Under the pieces are notes generated by a model. That model saw only the letters and a program-made list of their open reading frames with translations, was not told the origin of the DNA and ran no database searches. A stretch of DNA of 64,000 nt, taken from the NCBI GenBank assembly GCA_031002005.1, contig JARYHS010008074.1:7014924-7078923 (forward strand), given 5' to 3'. Source of the stretch: Vandiemenella viatica (lineage: Eukaryota; Arthropoda; Insecta; Orthoptera; Morabidae). Below, in pieces: positions 42,622-54,468 of the stretch (the stretch's first letter is position 1; the number at the start of each line of letters is the position of its first letter). The position numbers and the translations under genes are program-made.

Positions 42622-43482
42622 ACAATCCAAATTACCCTCCTTTATAAGAAGCATGTGTTGTGGTTGGTGCATCAACACTCTCCTGATCTGTATCAATGAT
42701 GTTCTACCAAACCTGTAATTACGAGTGTGGCTCAATTATAAACCATTATTTTTAAATTGCGGGTCCGTCTATGGCGCATTCGGATCACATCCAAAAGCAT
42801 AACACATACACCATCATTCCATCACTCCAGTCAGCCACAACAATAAGTTGTCAATTTGTTATACAACAATCTAGTTATCACAAGTATTAAATAAAACGAA
42901 CCCGAATTGTTTTTGAAGGATATTCAAACTATCTAAAACTGAATAAAACTGCTGCGAATTAAATTATCGTCCAAAAAAGTAAGAAATTATGAAAAATAAG
43001 CTCTGTGATCTTACTAAAACTTGTAAAATGAATATAAAACAGATTTATTAAATTTAAGTAGTTTAGCAGGCCGAAAATAGTTACAGGTACGTCACATGCT
43101 GCAAAATAACATATTTAAACAAGTAGGCACATACAAAATTAATCTTATTTTACTATTTTCTTTTTAAAAAGAAGACCGTGAAGAATTATCTCTTTTTTTC
43201 CAACTCGGTTTCTCTGTTGGCGTTTATGTCGTTATTTTTAAATAATATTAGCAGTTAAAAAAAGTGAGAAAAGAAAATAATATCGTCCTAATTGTTACTT
43301 AATAATATTTAAAACTGTATTATTTTCAATATTGCATTCAAATAATATTTAACTAGTAGCAAAACAAGTATTTCTATACCAGATTCAAAACAAAAAGGAA
43401 ATGGCACGGTGCTGTGTAGTGCACTCAATGCACTGACGTTGTCTGCTCGGTGGTTGGTGATACACCAGCCGACTGAGTGATG

Positions 43483-43665
43483 GCTTGGTGTCCCCACTCA
43501 GCTTCGGTCGGCTTGATGGCATGATGGACGAAACTGATGGATATTTGACTGACCGAATATCCAAATAATCCTGTCAGTCCACGTCATCCACATCAATTTC
43601 CCCACAGACGATAATGAAGAGGCGGCTCTCCATTTGGACCATGAAGCGATCGTGTATGGCCACCT
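43483..43665 (-). repeat. Right arm of the 170-bp inverted repeat (partner 26346-26512)
   Basis: Inverse complement of this arm follows the left arm block by block, with about three quarters of bases identical by eye. The outer end is tcgtgtatggccacct. Distance between outer ends is 17.3 kb. Confidence 0.8.
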
Positions 43666-44270
43666 CTACAAGGGTTCAGGGAAGAGAGTGGTGAAACACA
43701 TTTAAGTAAGATTGGAAACGTGTAGAAAACATTGCCCACTCACACTATCCCCGCATAACCATCACAACGCATAACACAGAGGCTGTTCGATAACTTCTCT
43801 AAGCCCATCAACCCATAACTATTCTTGAAATCAGCTATGGAAGTATGCACTAAATCATTCGTAATGAGTTGGGATTTCAAAAAGTGTCAGTTTGATGCGT
43901 TCCAAAGTTGCTTAATGCAGATTAAAAATCGCGCGGTTTCAAATTTGCGTAACCTCCTGACTGGTTACCAGGGATATGGCGACCGTTTTTTTTCCCGTGG
44001 TGATCTTAGTCAAGTTCGAGTGGCCAGTTGGATAAAAACGCGCCGCATTCCGTTCAGAAATGTGTTGCTTCTCCATGACAACGCAGCAGAAACACACACA
44101 CAAACACACAAAATTTGGTCGACACGCACTGAGCTCTCCTAAATTGCTCTGATATACGACTACAAAATTACCTGCCATTGGAGGAAGGCATAGATAAGAA
44201 GGGGAACTGTCTAGAAAAATAATAAAAATAAATTAGAATTTATTTTTAAAAATGTATATATTGTGATTGT

Positions 44271-44815
44271 CTATTTATTCAAAAATGAATCAAATCCGGT
44301 GAGGTACCTCCCATGATATATGCAGCAGTCTATGTCAATAACCAAAAATCCGTGTTTACGCTCATTCCGGCAGTACCCATATAGGTTTTTAAACTCGGTG
44401 TTTAAGTGATCGTTGTAAATGTGCTTGAGATTCATATCGTCCTGTTTAAAGAACACGATCAAGTTAGCATTGTCCCTAACGAACTGTTTCAATATCCGAC
44501 TATTTATCTGACACATGTAGTAAGAATGTTCTGAACTGTTTCTCACCATACAAAAGTAATTTCGTATATTATTCTGCTTTTCACACAAAACATCGTCAAA
44601 CACATACACATAATTTGATAGAGCTTCACTACGCGGAGGCACACTTTGATTACCGATAAATGTCATATACTGAATTTCTTTAATGGGTTTTAGTATTTCT
44701 CCTAAGAACCGATACTTTGGCTGGTACAGCGACTTGGAAAACACATATTCATTTTCAAATCTAAGTCCATTGAGAGAGCACAAGATTAGTTTTTCCACTT
44801 TTTAACGGAATGCAC
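44271..44815 (-). pseudogene. Polinton packaging ATPase (FtsK/HerA type), damaged
   Basis: Family members pump DNA into capsids. The minus-strand frame of 175 residues (44798-44271) starts inside the domain. It shows the Walker B segment Y-V-Y-V-F-D-D-V (two acidic residues after the hydrophobic strand), a later N-A-N-L-I-V-F-F-K-Q-D-D-M-N-L-K-H-I-Y-N-D-H block, and the C-terminal G-F-L-V-I-D ... G-R-Y segment, the order characteristic of Polinton ATPases. The Walker A remnant S-G-K-T is readable at 44799-44788, but in a different frame, so a frameshift cuts the P-loop off the rest. Sequence N-terminal to it is unreadable. Confidence 0.8.
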
Positions 44816-44947
44816 AGTATTCGCTCACTGTCTCAGCGAACAGAGGTCCGTTCTCCCTCTGTTGAACAAACCGCATATTGACAAGGTTTTGTGTTGCTCG
44901 GGCTACATATAGGTGCGCGAACATGCAAACTAAGTCAGTGAATAAAA

Positions 44948-45479
44948 ATGCCTCCTACGAGGGAGAAGAAGGTTAGTGGCTTTTTAAACAAGCTCATCGA
45001 TAAGATTACTTTTGAGGTGCGCATACCTATATACCAATCCCGCCACTAAACTGGAAAAATGGGTAGCTTTGGGCAGAAGAAAATTATCCCACTAGATGCA
45101 GCCTGCAGAGATCACGTAATTGCTTATTCATACAGGACAGATACCGCTGAAGCAGATCGTATGCTCGCCGAGAAGGCTGCAAACAGAATGAAGGCTAAAG
45201 ATGCATAGTTTGACGAATGTGCAGCGGCATTCTCGGTTAATAGGGCCCATGCGTGCCAACTTAAAGTTGGATGGTTGTGTTAAGAAGAAGAAAATGAAGA
45301 AAAAGAAGAAGAATTGCAGTATCCTCCCCTTAATACCATTATTTGCCTGCGTGTCAGCTGCCGGTGCTCTGGCGAGAGGGTGGAAAGTGTTGGCAAAGCT
45401 GTCGGAGCAGCTGCAGAAGCGAATAAGCAGTTGGCTGCAGAGTAGCGGCACGACGAAGCGACGGAGACACTTGCACTAG
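44948..45479 (+). pseudogene. Polinton minor capsid protein (PLA2-like motif), damaged
   Basis: An ATG at 44948 opens a short basic start. Near 45094-45135 the plus strand reads D-A-A-C-R-D-H-V-I-A-Y-S, the phospholipase-A2-like motif found in Polinton and parvovirus minor capsid proteins. The usual His-Asp pair reads His-Val, so the catalytic Asp is lost. A-K-A-A-N-R-M-K-A-K-D-A follows, then a stop. A further frame (from about 45300) holds a hydrophobic L-P-L-I-P segment and A-G-A-L-A, as in the membrane-active tail of the same protein. Several stops and frame changes separate these parts, and a lysine-rich A/G tract near 45285-45312 may have slipped. Confidence 0.65.
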
Positions 45480-45560
45480 TTGAAGACATACCGGAAAGAT
45501 GGATCTGGATTTAAAAAAGTCAGTGCAGATGAGGATATACGTAGGCATGTATAGCGTTTC

Positions 45561-45840
45561 CACATACCTCATTTTCGTGGTATTTTCATGCGTGATGCAT
45601 TACCTTTAAAAAATTATGAATATGGAATTGTGAAGTTTGACAGTTCTTCAAACGGGAACACATTCTATTGTGTACATCATGTACAAAGATTGTGTAGTTA
45701 AATATTTAGACCCTGTAGGTGACTTACGTCCACCGTTGCAATTGCATCGATACTTTGCGGGGAACAGAATACTGTACAAAGTGTAACAAAACCAGAAATT
45801 TCGTACACGTATATGGAAATTCATGTTTAAAGTTCCTGTC
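45561..45840 (+). pseudogene. Polinton cysteine protease (adenain-like), damaged
   Basis: The frame from 45561 reads F-R-G-I-F-M-R-D-A-L-P and then I-V-K-F-D-S-S-S, as in Polinton and adenovirus maturation proteases. After a frame change the neighbourhood of the catalytic His is recognisable, followed by K-Y-L-D-P-V-G-D-L-R-P-P (about 45699-45734), which holds the second catalytic residue region. Where the family has its Cys-Gly-His motif near the C-terminus, the sequence at about 45800-45830 does not show the Cys. With a frameshift, a stop and no nucleophile it is inactive. Confidence 0.7.
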
Positions 45841-47060
45841 CTATTATGTTTGACATCAACGATGAACCAATCTTGGATGAGGTAACACATACCTGTGACA
45901 CTCTTTTTGTCGGGCAACAGTTCAGTGTGGGCATGTGATTGCTTTCCACCGATAGATCTGAGCCAAGGAGATTACACAATCGTCTTGGTTCACTTTCAGA
46001 CTGACAATTCGATTCCGAATATAGACGAATCAAATTGTAAATTTTATTACTAGAAAAATACGAAAATTGACATAGCCTCAAAGTAGGAAGGGTTAGCCGA
46101 TTCAAGCCAGAAACCGGGAAAACCCGTGACGTCACTAAGTGGTGGGGGGAACCTCCCTTGGCGGGCTTTTTGAATCAGCCAATCAGCGTTCAAGGTCGTA
46201 TGACGTCACACGTTAGTTCCTCGACCTGTCGCACAGATGGCGGTAGCTGTCGGGCTTGCGCATATGTTAGTTCGCCGATCGGCGCACAGATGGCACCATC
46301 TCCCAAGGGCTTAATTTCTTTGGGCGCAGATATTCCACTCCCCCAGGATAGAGAAAGCCAGCGGGGGAAAACCCTAGCCTAAGGCGTATTTGAACAGGTG
46401 TCGGTCGACATGTACGTACTCGCTCGGCCGCCGAGACCCTGTTGCGACATGCGCGATAACTTGCATAACTGTCGCTAGAGGTCAGCACACGGCAGAAGAC
46501 ATTTGTCGCTAGATGGAGCGGGTGTACCAATATGCGTGAAATATTTCGATGTTTGCTCGGGAGTCCGACAGGTTACGAAATGGCTCCATTACAGAGCGAT
46601 ACAGCTAGGCCATCCACCATTATGAAAGCATAGCTGGGTGCCTGGCTGGCGGACAAAGAAATTAGGGCGTCCAATACATATTGCAGAGTCTCAGGCTTCC
46701 AAAAAATTTCATGTGTATTTGTTATTTGTTCAGGGTCCTGCTATCGGGTTGCGCCATCGAAACCGTTCCAGCAGGATACATAGAAATTCACTGCGGTTCA
46801 AGAAGAAATTATTACGAGATGAGAATAATTATTATTTGTCAGTTTTCGTAGAACAAATATAAGATACATTTTTTATGGTAGCCTAATCCCTCGCCAGAAT
46901 AACGTGTTTTAAAAACGAAAATCGAAAATTTAGTTTTCATTCTGGGTGAACAGAAAAACTGCTTGAGTCTTTGTATTTAATTAAAAAATAAGACATAGAC
47001 CACGAGAAAGCGTAACTTTTACGTTTAAAACGTGATAATAAACTATGGAATGTCCTGCTT
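45841..47060. other. Unassigned interval up to the second gap
   Basis: Contains two related short segments with cgcacagatggc (near 46220 and 46281), suggesting a small local duplication. No coding feature recognised; further Polinton sequence could be hidden here but I cannot read it. Confidence 0.35.
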
Positions 47061-48060
47061 NNNNNNNNNNNNNNNNNNNNNNNNNNNNNNNNNNNNNNNN
47101 NNNNNNNNNNNNNNNNNNNNNNNNNNNNNNNNNNNNNNNNNNNNNNNNNNNNNNNNNNNNNNNNNNNNNNNNNNNNNNNNNNNNNNNNNNNNNNNNNNNN
47201 NNNNNNNNNNNNNNNNNNNNNNNNNNNNNNNNNNNNNNNNNNNNNNNNNNNNNNNNNNNNNNNNNNNNNNNNNNNNNNNNNNNNNNNNNNNNNNNNNNNN
47301 NNNNNNNNNNNNNNNNNNNNNNNNNNNNNNNNNNNNNNNNNNNNNNNNNNNNNNNNNNNNNNNNNNNNNNNNNNNNNNNNNNNNNNNNNNNNNNNNNNNN
47401 NNNNNNNNNNNNNNNNNNNNNNNNNNNNNNNNNNNNNNNNNNNNNNNNNNNNNNNNNNNNNNNNNNNNNNNNNNNNNNNNNNNNNNNNNNNNNNNNNNNN
47501 NNNNNNNNNNNNNNNNNNNNNNNNNNNNNNNNNNNNNNNNNNNNNNNNNNNNNNNNNNNNNNNNNNNNNNNNNNNNNNNNNNNNNNNNNNNNNNNNNNNN
47601 NNNNNNNNNNNNNNNNNNNNNNNNNNNNNNNNNNNNNNNNNNNNNNNNNNNNNNNNNNNNNNNNNNNNNNNNNNNNNNNNNNNNNNNNNNNNNNNNNNNN
47701 NNNNNNNNNNNNNNNNNNNNNNNNNNNNNNNNNNNNNNNNNNNNNNNNNNNNNNNNNNNNNNNNNNNNNNNNNNNNNNNNNNNNNNNNNNNNNNNNNNNN
47801 NNNNNNNNNNNNNNNNNNNNNNNNNNNNNNNNNNNNNNNNNNNNNNNNNNNNNNNNNNNNNNNNNNNNNNNNNNNNNNNNNNNNNNNNNNNNNNNNNNNN
47901 NNNNNNNNNNNNNNNNNNNNNNNNNNNNNNNNNNNNNNNNNNNNNNNNNNNNNNNNNNNNNNNNNNNNNNNNNNNNNNNNNNNNNNNNNNNNNNNNNNNN
48001 NNNNNNNNNNNNNNNNNNNNNNNNNNNNNNNNNNNNNNNNNNNNNNNNNNNNNNNNNNNN
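47061..48060. other. Assembly gap (1000 N)
   Basis: Exactly 1000 N between the two copies of the large duplication. Order and distance of the flanking contigs are therefore not proven by sequence. Open frames that cross it are artefacts. Confidence 0.99.
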
Positions 48061-49077
48061 GAGATACAAACAGATGAAGAAGATGACATTGTAGTTTTTG
48101 AGCGTGAAGATACAGCGCCTCAGCGTAGTCTGGAGGTAACCAGATCCTGAACCACGAACCTCCAGATCACGCAGGCGTTTGAGCATAAGTAAGGAATTCT
48201 TACTATGGGGGTAGTATGAACTTAGCAACATATTTAGTAGATTATAAAATTCTATGATTATAAGTGTTGTAGATTTTAGTTCTTGTTAATTTTTCATTTT
48301 TGAATTGACACTTGCGGAAGATTTTCGTCTTTAAAGACAACGAAAAATCTTTTCCACGCGGCGGAGCTGTCGCGGTAGCTGATTTTTGTATAGATTTTAG
48401 TATAGAGTTAGCGGTAATGAAGGCGGAGTGCTTCCAAGCCAACGCAGTAGTGTGCATATTACACCGCTCATATACGACACCAGGCTCAAGGCCGCTGATC
48501 TTGCGGTCCGTACTGTGGGAAACTCAGCCACACGGCTAGTACACGAGGCTTACACACTATGAGCACGTGAACCACACGCGTGTTCATAGTGACAAACAGC
48601 CAATGAGAGGAAGGCTTTCCCCACCTTCCGGAATCGAGGGCGCCTCTTTGCGCGCACGATTCGCCCAGTCCGGGATGTGAAATTTCGTGGGGCAGACCTG
48701 TTACCATCCAATTAGGCCATTTTAGGCATTTCTCCTATCATTCTCCCTCTGCTGGCTTGGAATGCACACTGCATTATATCGGATCCTATGGTCCATTATT
48801 CCAATATCGGGAAACACCGATTTCATGTACCAGCAACTTGTAACTGTACCACACAGCCGCTTTCACAATAAATCAAGTAGCCACAACTCTTCATATCATT
48901 TCAAGGAGCCCCTACATCCTGATTTTATGCGAATTAAGTCTCTGTGAATGTATTTTTTCCTAGCCAGGAGCTTACAGATGCCGACTGGAAACCCGAAGTA
49001 CCTCAGCCGACAGTAAGTGGACGCTAGGACGGACCCACAGTGGGTAAGTTCGGCTTTCGCTCGGCCAACACGCGACA
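48061..49077. other. Unassigned interval between gap and copy B
   Basis: The first 90 bases are open on plus and acidic (E-I-Q-T-D-E-E-D-D-I-V-V-F), possibly the end of an exon or protein whose start lies in the gap. The rest shows no feature. It bears no resemblance to the sequence left of copy A. Confidence 0.35.
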
Positions 49078-49733
49078 TTTTAAGGCAGAATAAAACTTAT
49101 GTTTTAATAACAATTATAAACTGTGAATCATTTATAACGTTAACAGCTGTTCTAAAACATAGGCTACAAACGTAGCACGGTAGCAATCCCCTCAGAGCGC
49201 CGGCGGGGCTGTCAACACAACCAGTTTGAGCCTATTCAATAATAAACACCGATTTCAAAGACTCAAGCCGCTACAGCATTGTTGAGACCCAGTTCTGGTC
49301 GCAAATTTCACTGGCTGCAAATTTCACTGGGCGCAGTTTTCGCGACACCATAAGCTTCGTATCCACTTGAGCACACTCAGGCGAATGAGCCGCTCATTCA
49401 TTTGAGCGCGCTCGTTCGAGCGTGCTCAAGGAAAAGGAAATTTTGGTCGAACGAGCCTGGAGTCAGTGCTCAGAAAACGCTCGGCTATTGACGTGTCGTC
49501 ACGCGTAGCTGCGGCCTTTATTATTATCCATACGATGTCAAAACAGAGAAGAAAATTACCAAGTTGATGGATTAGAGAAAGTCATCGTCAGCGAAGAAAT
49601 TATCTTAATAATTTAATTCGCGTATTGACTTTAGAAGAAGACAATGCGCTATTTTAAAACTTTACGAGATCGATTTCGAACATTTACTGTCATTTGTTGG
49701 ACCTCATATTAAAATGCACGATGCGCCTATGCG

Positions 49734-50837
49734 TAGTGTTGTAAAAAAACAGTTTTTTTTCTGACGTGAAAAAAAACATGAAAAAAAACTGTGAAAAAAA
49801 ACATGTTTTTTTTCTGGGACATGTTTTTTTTCATAACTACTAAATTTCAAATTTTTAAGGTATTTATCATTTAATATGACTGTTTTAGAGTTTATACTAA
49901 GTACTTATCTTACTTTTAAATCTACTATAACTTTCTGGTTCAGTAGAAAAAAAAAAATACACAAATATTGGTAACATCGACTGAAGTTTTCTTTTACGAA
50001 AGGGGACTTCCCGAAAAGGCTAGGTTGCGTGAGAAGGAATCCCCGTTCGGCCGTTCCCCATTGTTTGGATTGATACTCACTATTTGAACTAGTGCTGCCA
50101 GGCCCTACAAATTTATCTGTAGACCTACGAATCTTTTCAAAAAATTAGGAAATTTAACTATGGTTTTTTGCCTCTTTTTATTACTTGTTGTGCTTTCCTT
50201 ATATTCGTATACTTCTTAAACTCGCAGCGTATAGTGATAATACTGAGTCATTGTCAGTAATTATGAATAATTTCCTTGCAACCGTTGGCGTAAACCAACG
50301 ATTGAAAACAAATAAAGCTCCTATTTTGTATGATAATATATTTAAATTCAAACTTAAAAGACCGTAATACAGAACTATCGGCGCAGTCTTCATTCACAGT
50401 GTGTACTTTGCTCACAATTTAAAATTGCAATCTCAAAAGCTTTTGCATGCAATACAACCAGTAAAAGAAAATGTAACTATTTCTGAAGTTATGGATCTAG
50501 AGGGGACAGAAGAAGAAACAGAAAATTCCAACTCCGACCGAACTAGTGTTGGTAGTACTGATACTAGTGAATGTGGTTCCGACATATGAATAAAAAATTA
50601 TGTTACCTATATAGATACATTTATGAATCATTATGTAAGATATTATATGATTTAGTAAGGTTTAAAACACACATGTAAAATGTAAGTTCCATAAATAAAA
50701 CTATAATTTATCAAATATATAGTTTTCTGAAAAAAAACCAAATTTAGAAAAAAAACGAGGGTGCTAAGTTTTTTTTCATGTTTTTCTTTCACAAATCTGA
50801 AAAAAAACATTTTGTTTTTTTTCAGTTTGCAACACTA
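49734..50837 (+). mobile_element. hAT-like element present only in copy B
   Basis: 1104 bp, starting tagtgttgtaaaaaaacag and ending tgcaacacta (inverse of the start), flanked by the 8-bp duplication cctatgcg at 49726-49733 and 50838-50845. Copy A has a single cctatgcg at the corresponding place (27514-27528 region), a perfect empty site. The terminal 120 bp alternate runs of A or T with acatg (aaaaaaaacatg, catgttttttttc), on both sides. Two short open frames lie inside. No transposase domain was recognised, so the element is probably non-autonomous; the hAT assignment rests on the 8-bp duplication and end type. Confidence 0.85.
50185..50589 (+). other. Unrecognised coding-like segment inside the copy B insertion
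   Basis: Two open stretches, 50185-50367 and 50401-50589, in different frames. The first reads N-N-F-L-A-T-V-G-V-N-Q-R-L-K-T-N-K. The second ends with an acidic, Ser/Thr-rich tail (E-G-T-E-E-E-T-E-N-S-N-S-D), a stop at 50587-50589 and an aataaa soon after (50588-50593 region). Together they look like the decayed C-terminal end of one protein. I recognise no family; it may be the transposase tail of the autonomous relative or captured host sequence. Confidence 0.35.
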
Positions 50838-51331
50838 CCTATGCGTGAGGCGATCCCACCAGAAGATAAAATTTATAATAACTTTTAAGATTCCTAGCCT
50901 CAGGAAATCCCTACACAAGCCTGCAGTATATGTTCAAAGTATATAAACAAAGCATCATCCTTTTGTACGGGTAGTCTGTGATGGCACTATTGAGTCACTC
51001 CAAAATTATTTGAAGGCTGGTACCTATTTTTAATTTATGTTTACAAATATAGATTTAAAGGTTATTTTTATGTTTTTCTTTAATTATGGCATTGATTTCA
51101 AGTTTTTAATAAAAATTGGTAAAACAATTATATTGCCTGGCACAAAATCAATATGATTTTAGGCACTTACGAAATTCAGATCCTAAAACCAAATTCAATC
51201 AAAATCCGTTCAGCTGTGAGAAATAGTATTAAAAAATACTTACCACTTCCCGTTATAGAAGTTCTCTTCTGTTTTTATCGTTCTCGCCTGAATGACCCTA
51301 GCTGGCTTTACATCATCAATACCAAAGTTTA

Positions 51332-51469
51332 TTATCTCGCTGATTTCACACCATGCACCTTATTTTTTAGTTCGATTATAATACTGGAGCTATCCAATAA
51401 CACCCTCTTTGATTCATACTCATCAATTAGAGTTAAGCAAGTTTCATTGTCCCACGTGCTCGCGCTCAT
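51332..51469 (-). pseudogene. Myb/SANT-like Harbinger fragment (copy B)
   Basis: Identical in reading to 28010-28147 of copy A, with the same truncation. See that entry for the domain assignment. Confidence 0.65.
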
Positions 51470-52284
51470 TGTAGAAACCGTCAAATACCGTCCACACTGA
51501 GCGCCGAACAAACACTGGCTCGCCTTTGAGCATTCCAAAATACCGACAACCGATCGGCTCGCCCCGAGCGCGCTCGCTGTCATTCGTTGCGAGCGTGCTC
51601 AGGCGTCCACACTTGAGCCGCTCGCTTCACTGAGCGGCTCATTCGCCAGAGCGTGCTCAAGTGGATACGAGGCCTTAGAACGGATCACAGGGTGAAACAG
51701 TTGATCGCGTTCAGCGGGAGGGGAATAAGGAGCCAAACGACCTTGTTTATTTCCATAATTTTTGAAATTTCTTAATAACAGGACCTTTTGAGTCTGGTCG
51801 CATGTAGTGAACCGGACACGGAAAAATCACGTTAGAACCGGAATCTGCCCATAACCCAGACGGTTGGCAACCCTAGTATGATATGGTATGGTGGGTAGCG
51901 ACTGAGTGTGCATAGAGGAAAGAAATGAGAGAAAGATAGAGAGAGTAAACCAATTAAGTATATTAGCTTCGTCTTTCAAAATGCGTGTAAAATAGACTGC
52001 GTACCCACCACAACGCCATGAGTGAAGCGCAAAATTCCTTTGATGTTTTAAGAGAGACCGCCAGGGCAGCTGTCGCATCTGGCGCGATCGACTACAAATA
52101 ATCGTCGTGTAAAATCCCTTGTCAGAGTAAAATTCCCATCGCGTCAACCAACTCGAAATAACTCAAGAGTTTTTCCGTAAATCTTATATCTTTATGATCC
52201 AGAACTCATGGATCTATAGCCATTTGATAAGAGTCTTCAAATCATTATAACGATTCCCTTTGGGACAGCTTATGAATGTTGCCG

Positions 52285-52450
52285 AGTGATAGAGGCATGA
52301 TGGAGGCATGATATAGGCGTGATAGAGAGTGATAGAGGCATGATAGAGGCATGATAGAGAGTGATAGAGGCATGATAGAGGCATGATATAGGCGTGATAG
52401 AGAGTGATAGAGGCATGATAGAGGCATGATAGAGAGTGATAGAGGCATGA
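52285..52450 (+). repeat. gatagagg-type minisatellite (copy B)
   Basis: 166 bp against 197 bp in copy A; the unit order also differs, showing replication slippage since the copies separated. Confidence 0.9.
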
Positions 52451-52502
52451 TTTTGCAACTTTTGAGAAGGCAGGATGAGCAGGCAAAAATTTTGATAGCG
52501 GG

Positions 52503-52772
52503 TTGGAGATTTATTACAAAAGTACACATGGACTAGCGGACTCACATCATAGTTTGTGGGCTTTGTTCGAATACTCGTCACGATTCCTGGATTGTCTTGC
52601 TCGAATGAACGAAATTTCCCATGATCGACAATGTTGCAAGATAGACTCAATAGCATCTCAATATTACAATGCACATGGTAAGCTCACTGACGAACTTGAT
52701 TTGGAAAAATTGTTGAATCCGTTCATTTACAAACAAGCAAAGATCAGTACAGTTTTTGCATTGCGCAATTAA
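52503..52772 (+). CDS. Unrecognised 89-codon open frame (copy B)
   Basis: Same translation as 29213-29482. No family recognised; coding status doubtful. Confidence 0.2.
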   Translation: MEIYYKSTHGLADSHHSLWALFEYSSRFLDCLARMNEISHDRQCCKIDSIASQYYNAHGKLTDELDLEKLLNPFIYKQAKISTVFALRN

Positions 52773-54468
52773 TACTGAAAAGTAGATTAAAAAAATAATT
52801 TTTGTATACAATGTATAGATATAATAAGCAAGTCTGCCATGTATGACGTCAGATGTCACGCCATGACGTCATCTATGACGGCAACGACGCCACGCTTAAT
52901 GCCATTGTTCTTGGTTATGCACGTTACTTAGTAACATTTCTAAGCATCCGCGAATAAATTAACCTACAGAGCACTGAAAAAGTATGTATTGCGTTTAAAT
53001 CATTGTATGCTTATTTCTACGTATTATTCTTTTGATAAATAGAAGTATTCCTTAAATTCTTTGTCCATAGATATGTAAGATAAAAGTTTTAATTTTGGAA
53101 CATCAATGTTAGCGAAAGCTTTGATTGGATTGTTACTTAGCATGGGTCAGAATTAGAACTGACATTTGACGCTACAGCAGAGGGAATGAATAATTTATGT
53201 TCATTTTTTCAAAATAATTTAAACTGTGACCTATTATTGAAACTATTAAATCGTTTGAATGGAAATACAGTAGTTACACACTGATCGTGCACTATGCAGC
53301 ATACACTCAATTAAAACAAATATTACTTGGAATAATGCAAGTTTATAAGGTTTATTTTAATTTTCTTTGCTTTCACTGAGTAATATTACTGAGGCTATTA
53401 TTTCCACAACATGTAAGCTATAAAAACTAAATTCCTTCGTTCGCTAACGGTTCAAAGTTGTTGCAGTTTTTTTTCTTTTTTTTGTGTGTAATTTGTTCCA
53501 TACTTGCATTTTTGATGGCTGTGATAGCAACATATTCCAGAATAATATCGTTCAAAGAACGTTTGCATGACCATTATACTTCGTTATGTAGCTTCTTCCA
53601 GTCGCTCGCGTTACAGCACGTTTTGAGGGAAGTTTGTGAGGTAACACACATTAAACAGTATAATCTATCGAACGTAAGTAACAATTTTCAGTCCAAAAGG
53701 ACAATTCTTTTATGAGTCCCAGTTATTACGCTATAGCCCAAATTTATATAGCAATGCATTATTGCCACTGAAATGCGATACAGTGCATGTATTAATATGC
53801 TTGAGATTAAAGTATTTTTTTCTGGTAGCAAGTTTAGAGTATGTGGTTACACAGTGTCGGATCTGGAGGGGGGGGGGGAGGGCAAACCGGGGCTCTTGCC
53901 CCGGGCGACAACTTCAGGGGGGCGCCAAAATCATGTGTTGGTGGCATCTTTTTATAAGCGCCAGGGCGTATATTCATGTGCTGTCGACCCTTCTTTTAAG
54001 TAAAGCGCCGTGGTACACTGACCGCGGCGGCAACTTGAAAGGACGGAAAATTCATTGTTCTGTGACAGAGCGGCCTCAAAACAAAGCTCTATTCACGGAA
54101 TGGAATTCATTCCGTCATTGTTAGCGTGAACTCCAGATATTCTTGGATTTATAAATTTTGCCATCTGATGTTCGCATTCTTGCAGCTGCGTTCGAGTGAT
54201 TAGCCCAGTTTTGTGATAATATCTACTTTTGTGCTGAACGAGTTTAAATATTTATTACTGGAAACGAACCATCAACAGGTAAGGAAGAATATATCGTTAT
54301 CAAATATCTCAGCGTTTCTCATCCTTTGTCAATCCGAGGACCGGTAAATGTCAACAACAAAAAATCTGTTCATTAACTTATATGGGCCTTATTTCTTACC
54401 TCTATATATATTATGAACCAAACCTACCAATTGTTATTAGCATATACCGCCGTTTCTCAACACATATA

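Larger units (their letters stand above)
44271..45840. mobile_element. Polinton/Maverick fragment with three dead genes
   Basis: Three neighbouring remnants match the virus-like gene set of Polintons: a packaging ATPase on minus, and a minor capsid protein and an adenain-like protease on plus, diverging from a roughly 130-bp intergenic stretch (about 44816-44947). Integrase, DNA polymerase B and major capsid genes and the terminal repeats are not seen within the window, so this is a fragment. All three genes carry disabling changes. Confidence 0.75.
49354..51673 (+). mobile_element. PIF/Harbinger element (copy B), interrupted
   Basis: Same ends and contents as 27144-28351. A hAT-like element of 1104 bp has inserted into the HARBI1-like fragment at 49734, within the region coding for the block before the catalytic core. 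Confidence 0.8.

Noticed and set aside
26346..43665. Polinton with 170-bp terminal repeats
   Set aside because: The Polinton genes lie outside the arms (44.3-45.8 kb) and none is found between them.
43825..44142. Mariner transposase fragment
   Set aside because: The reading contains V-L-L-L-H-D-N-A, as in mariner, but nothing before or after it follows the family order; I treat it as chance or beyond recognition.
46981..48231. Open frames of about 350-416 residues
   Set aside because: They consist almost entirely of translated N from the gap at 47061-48060.
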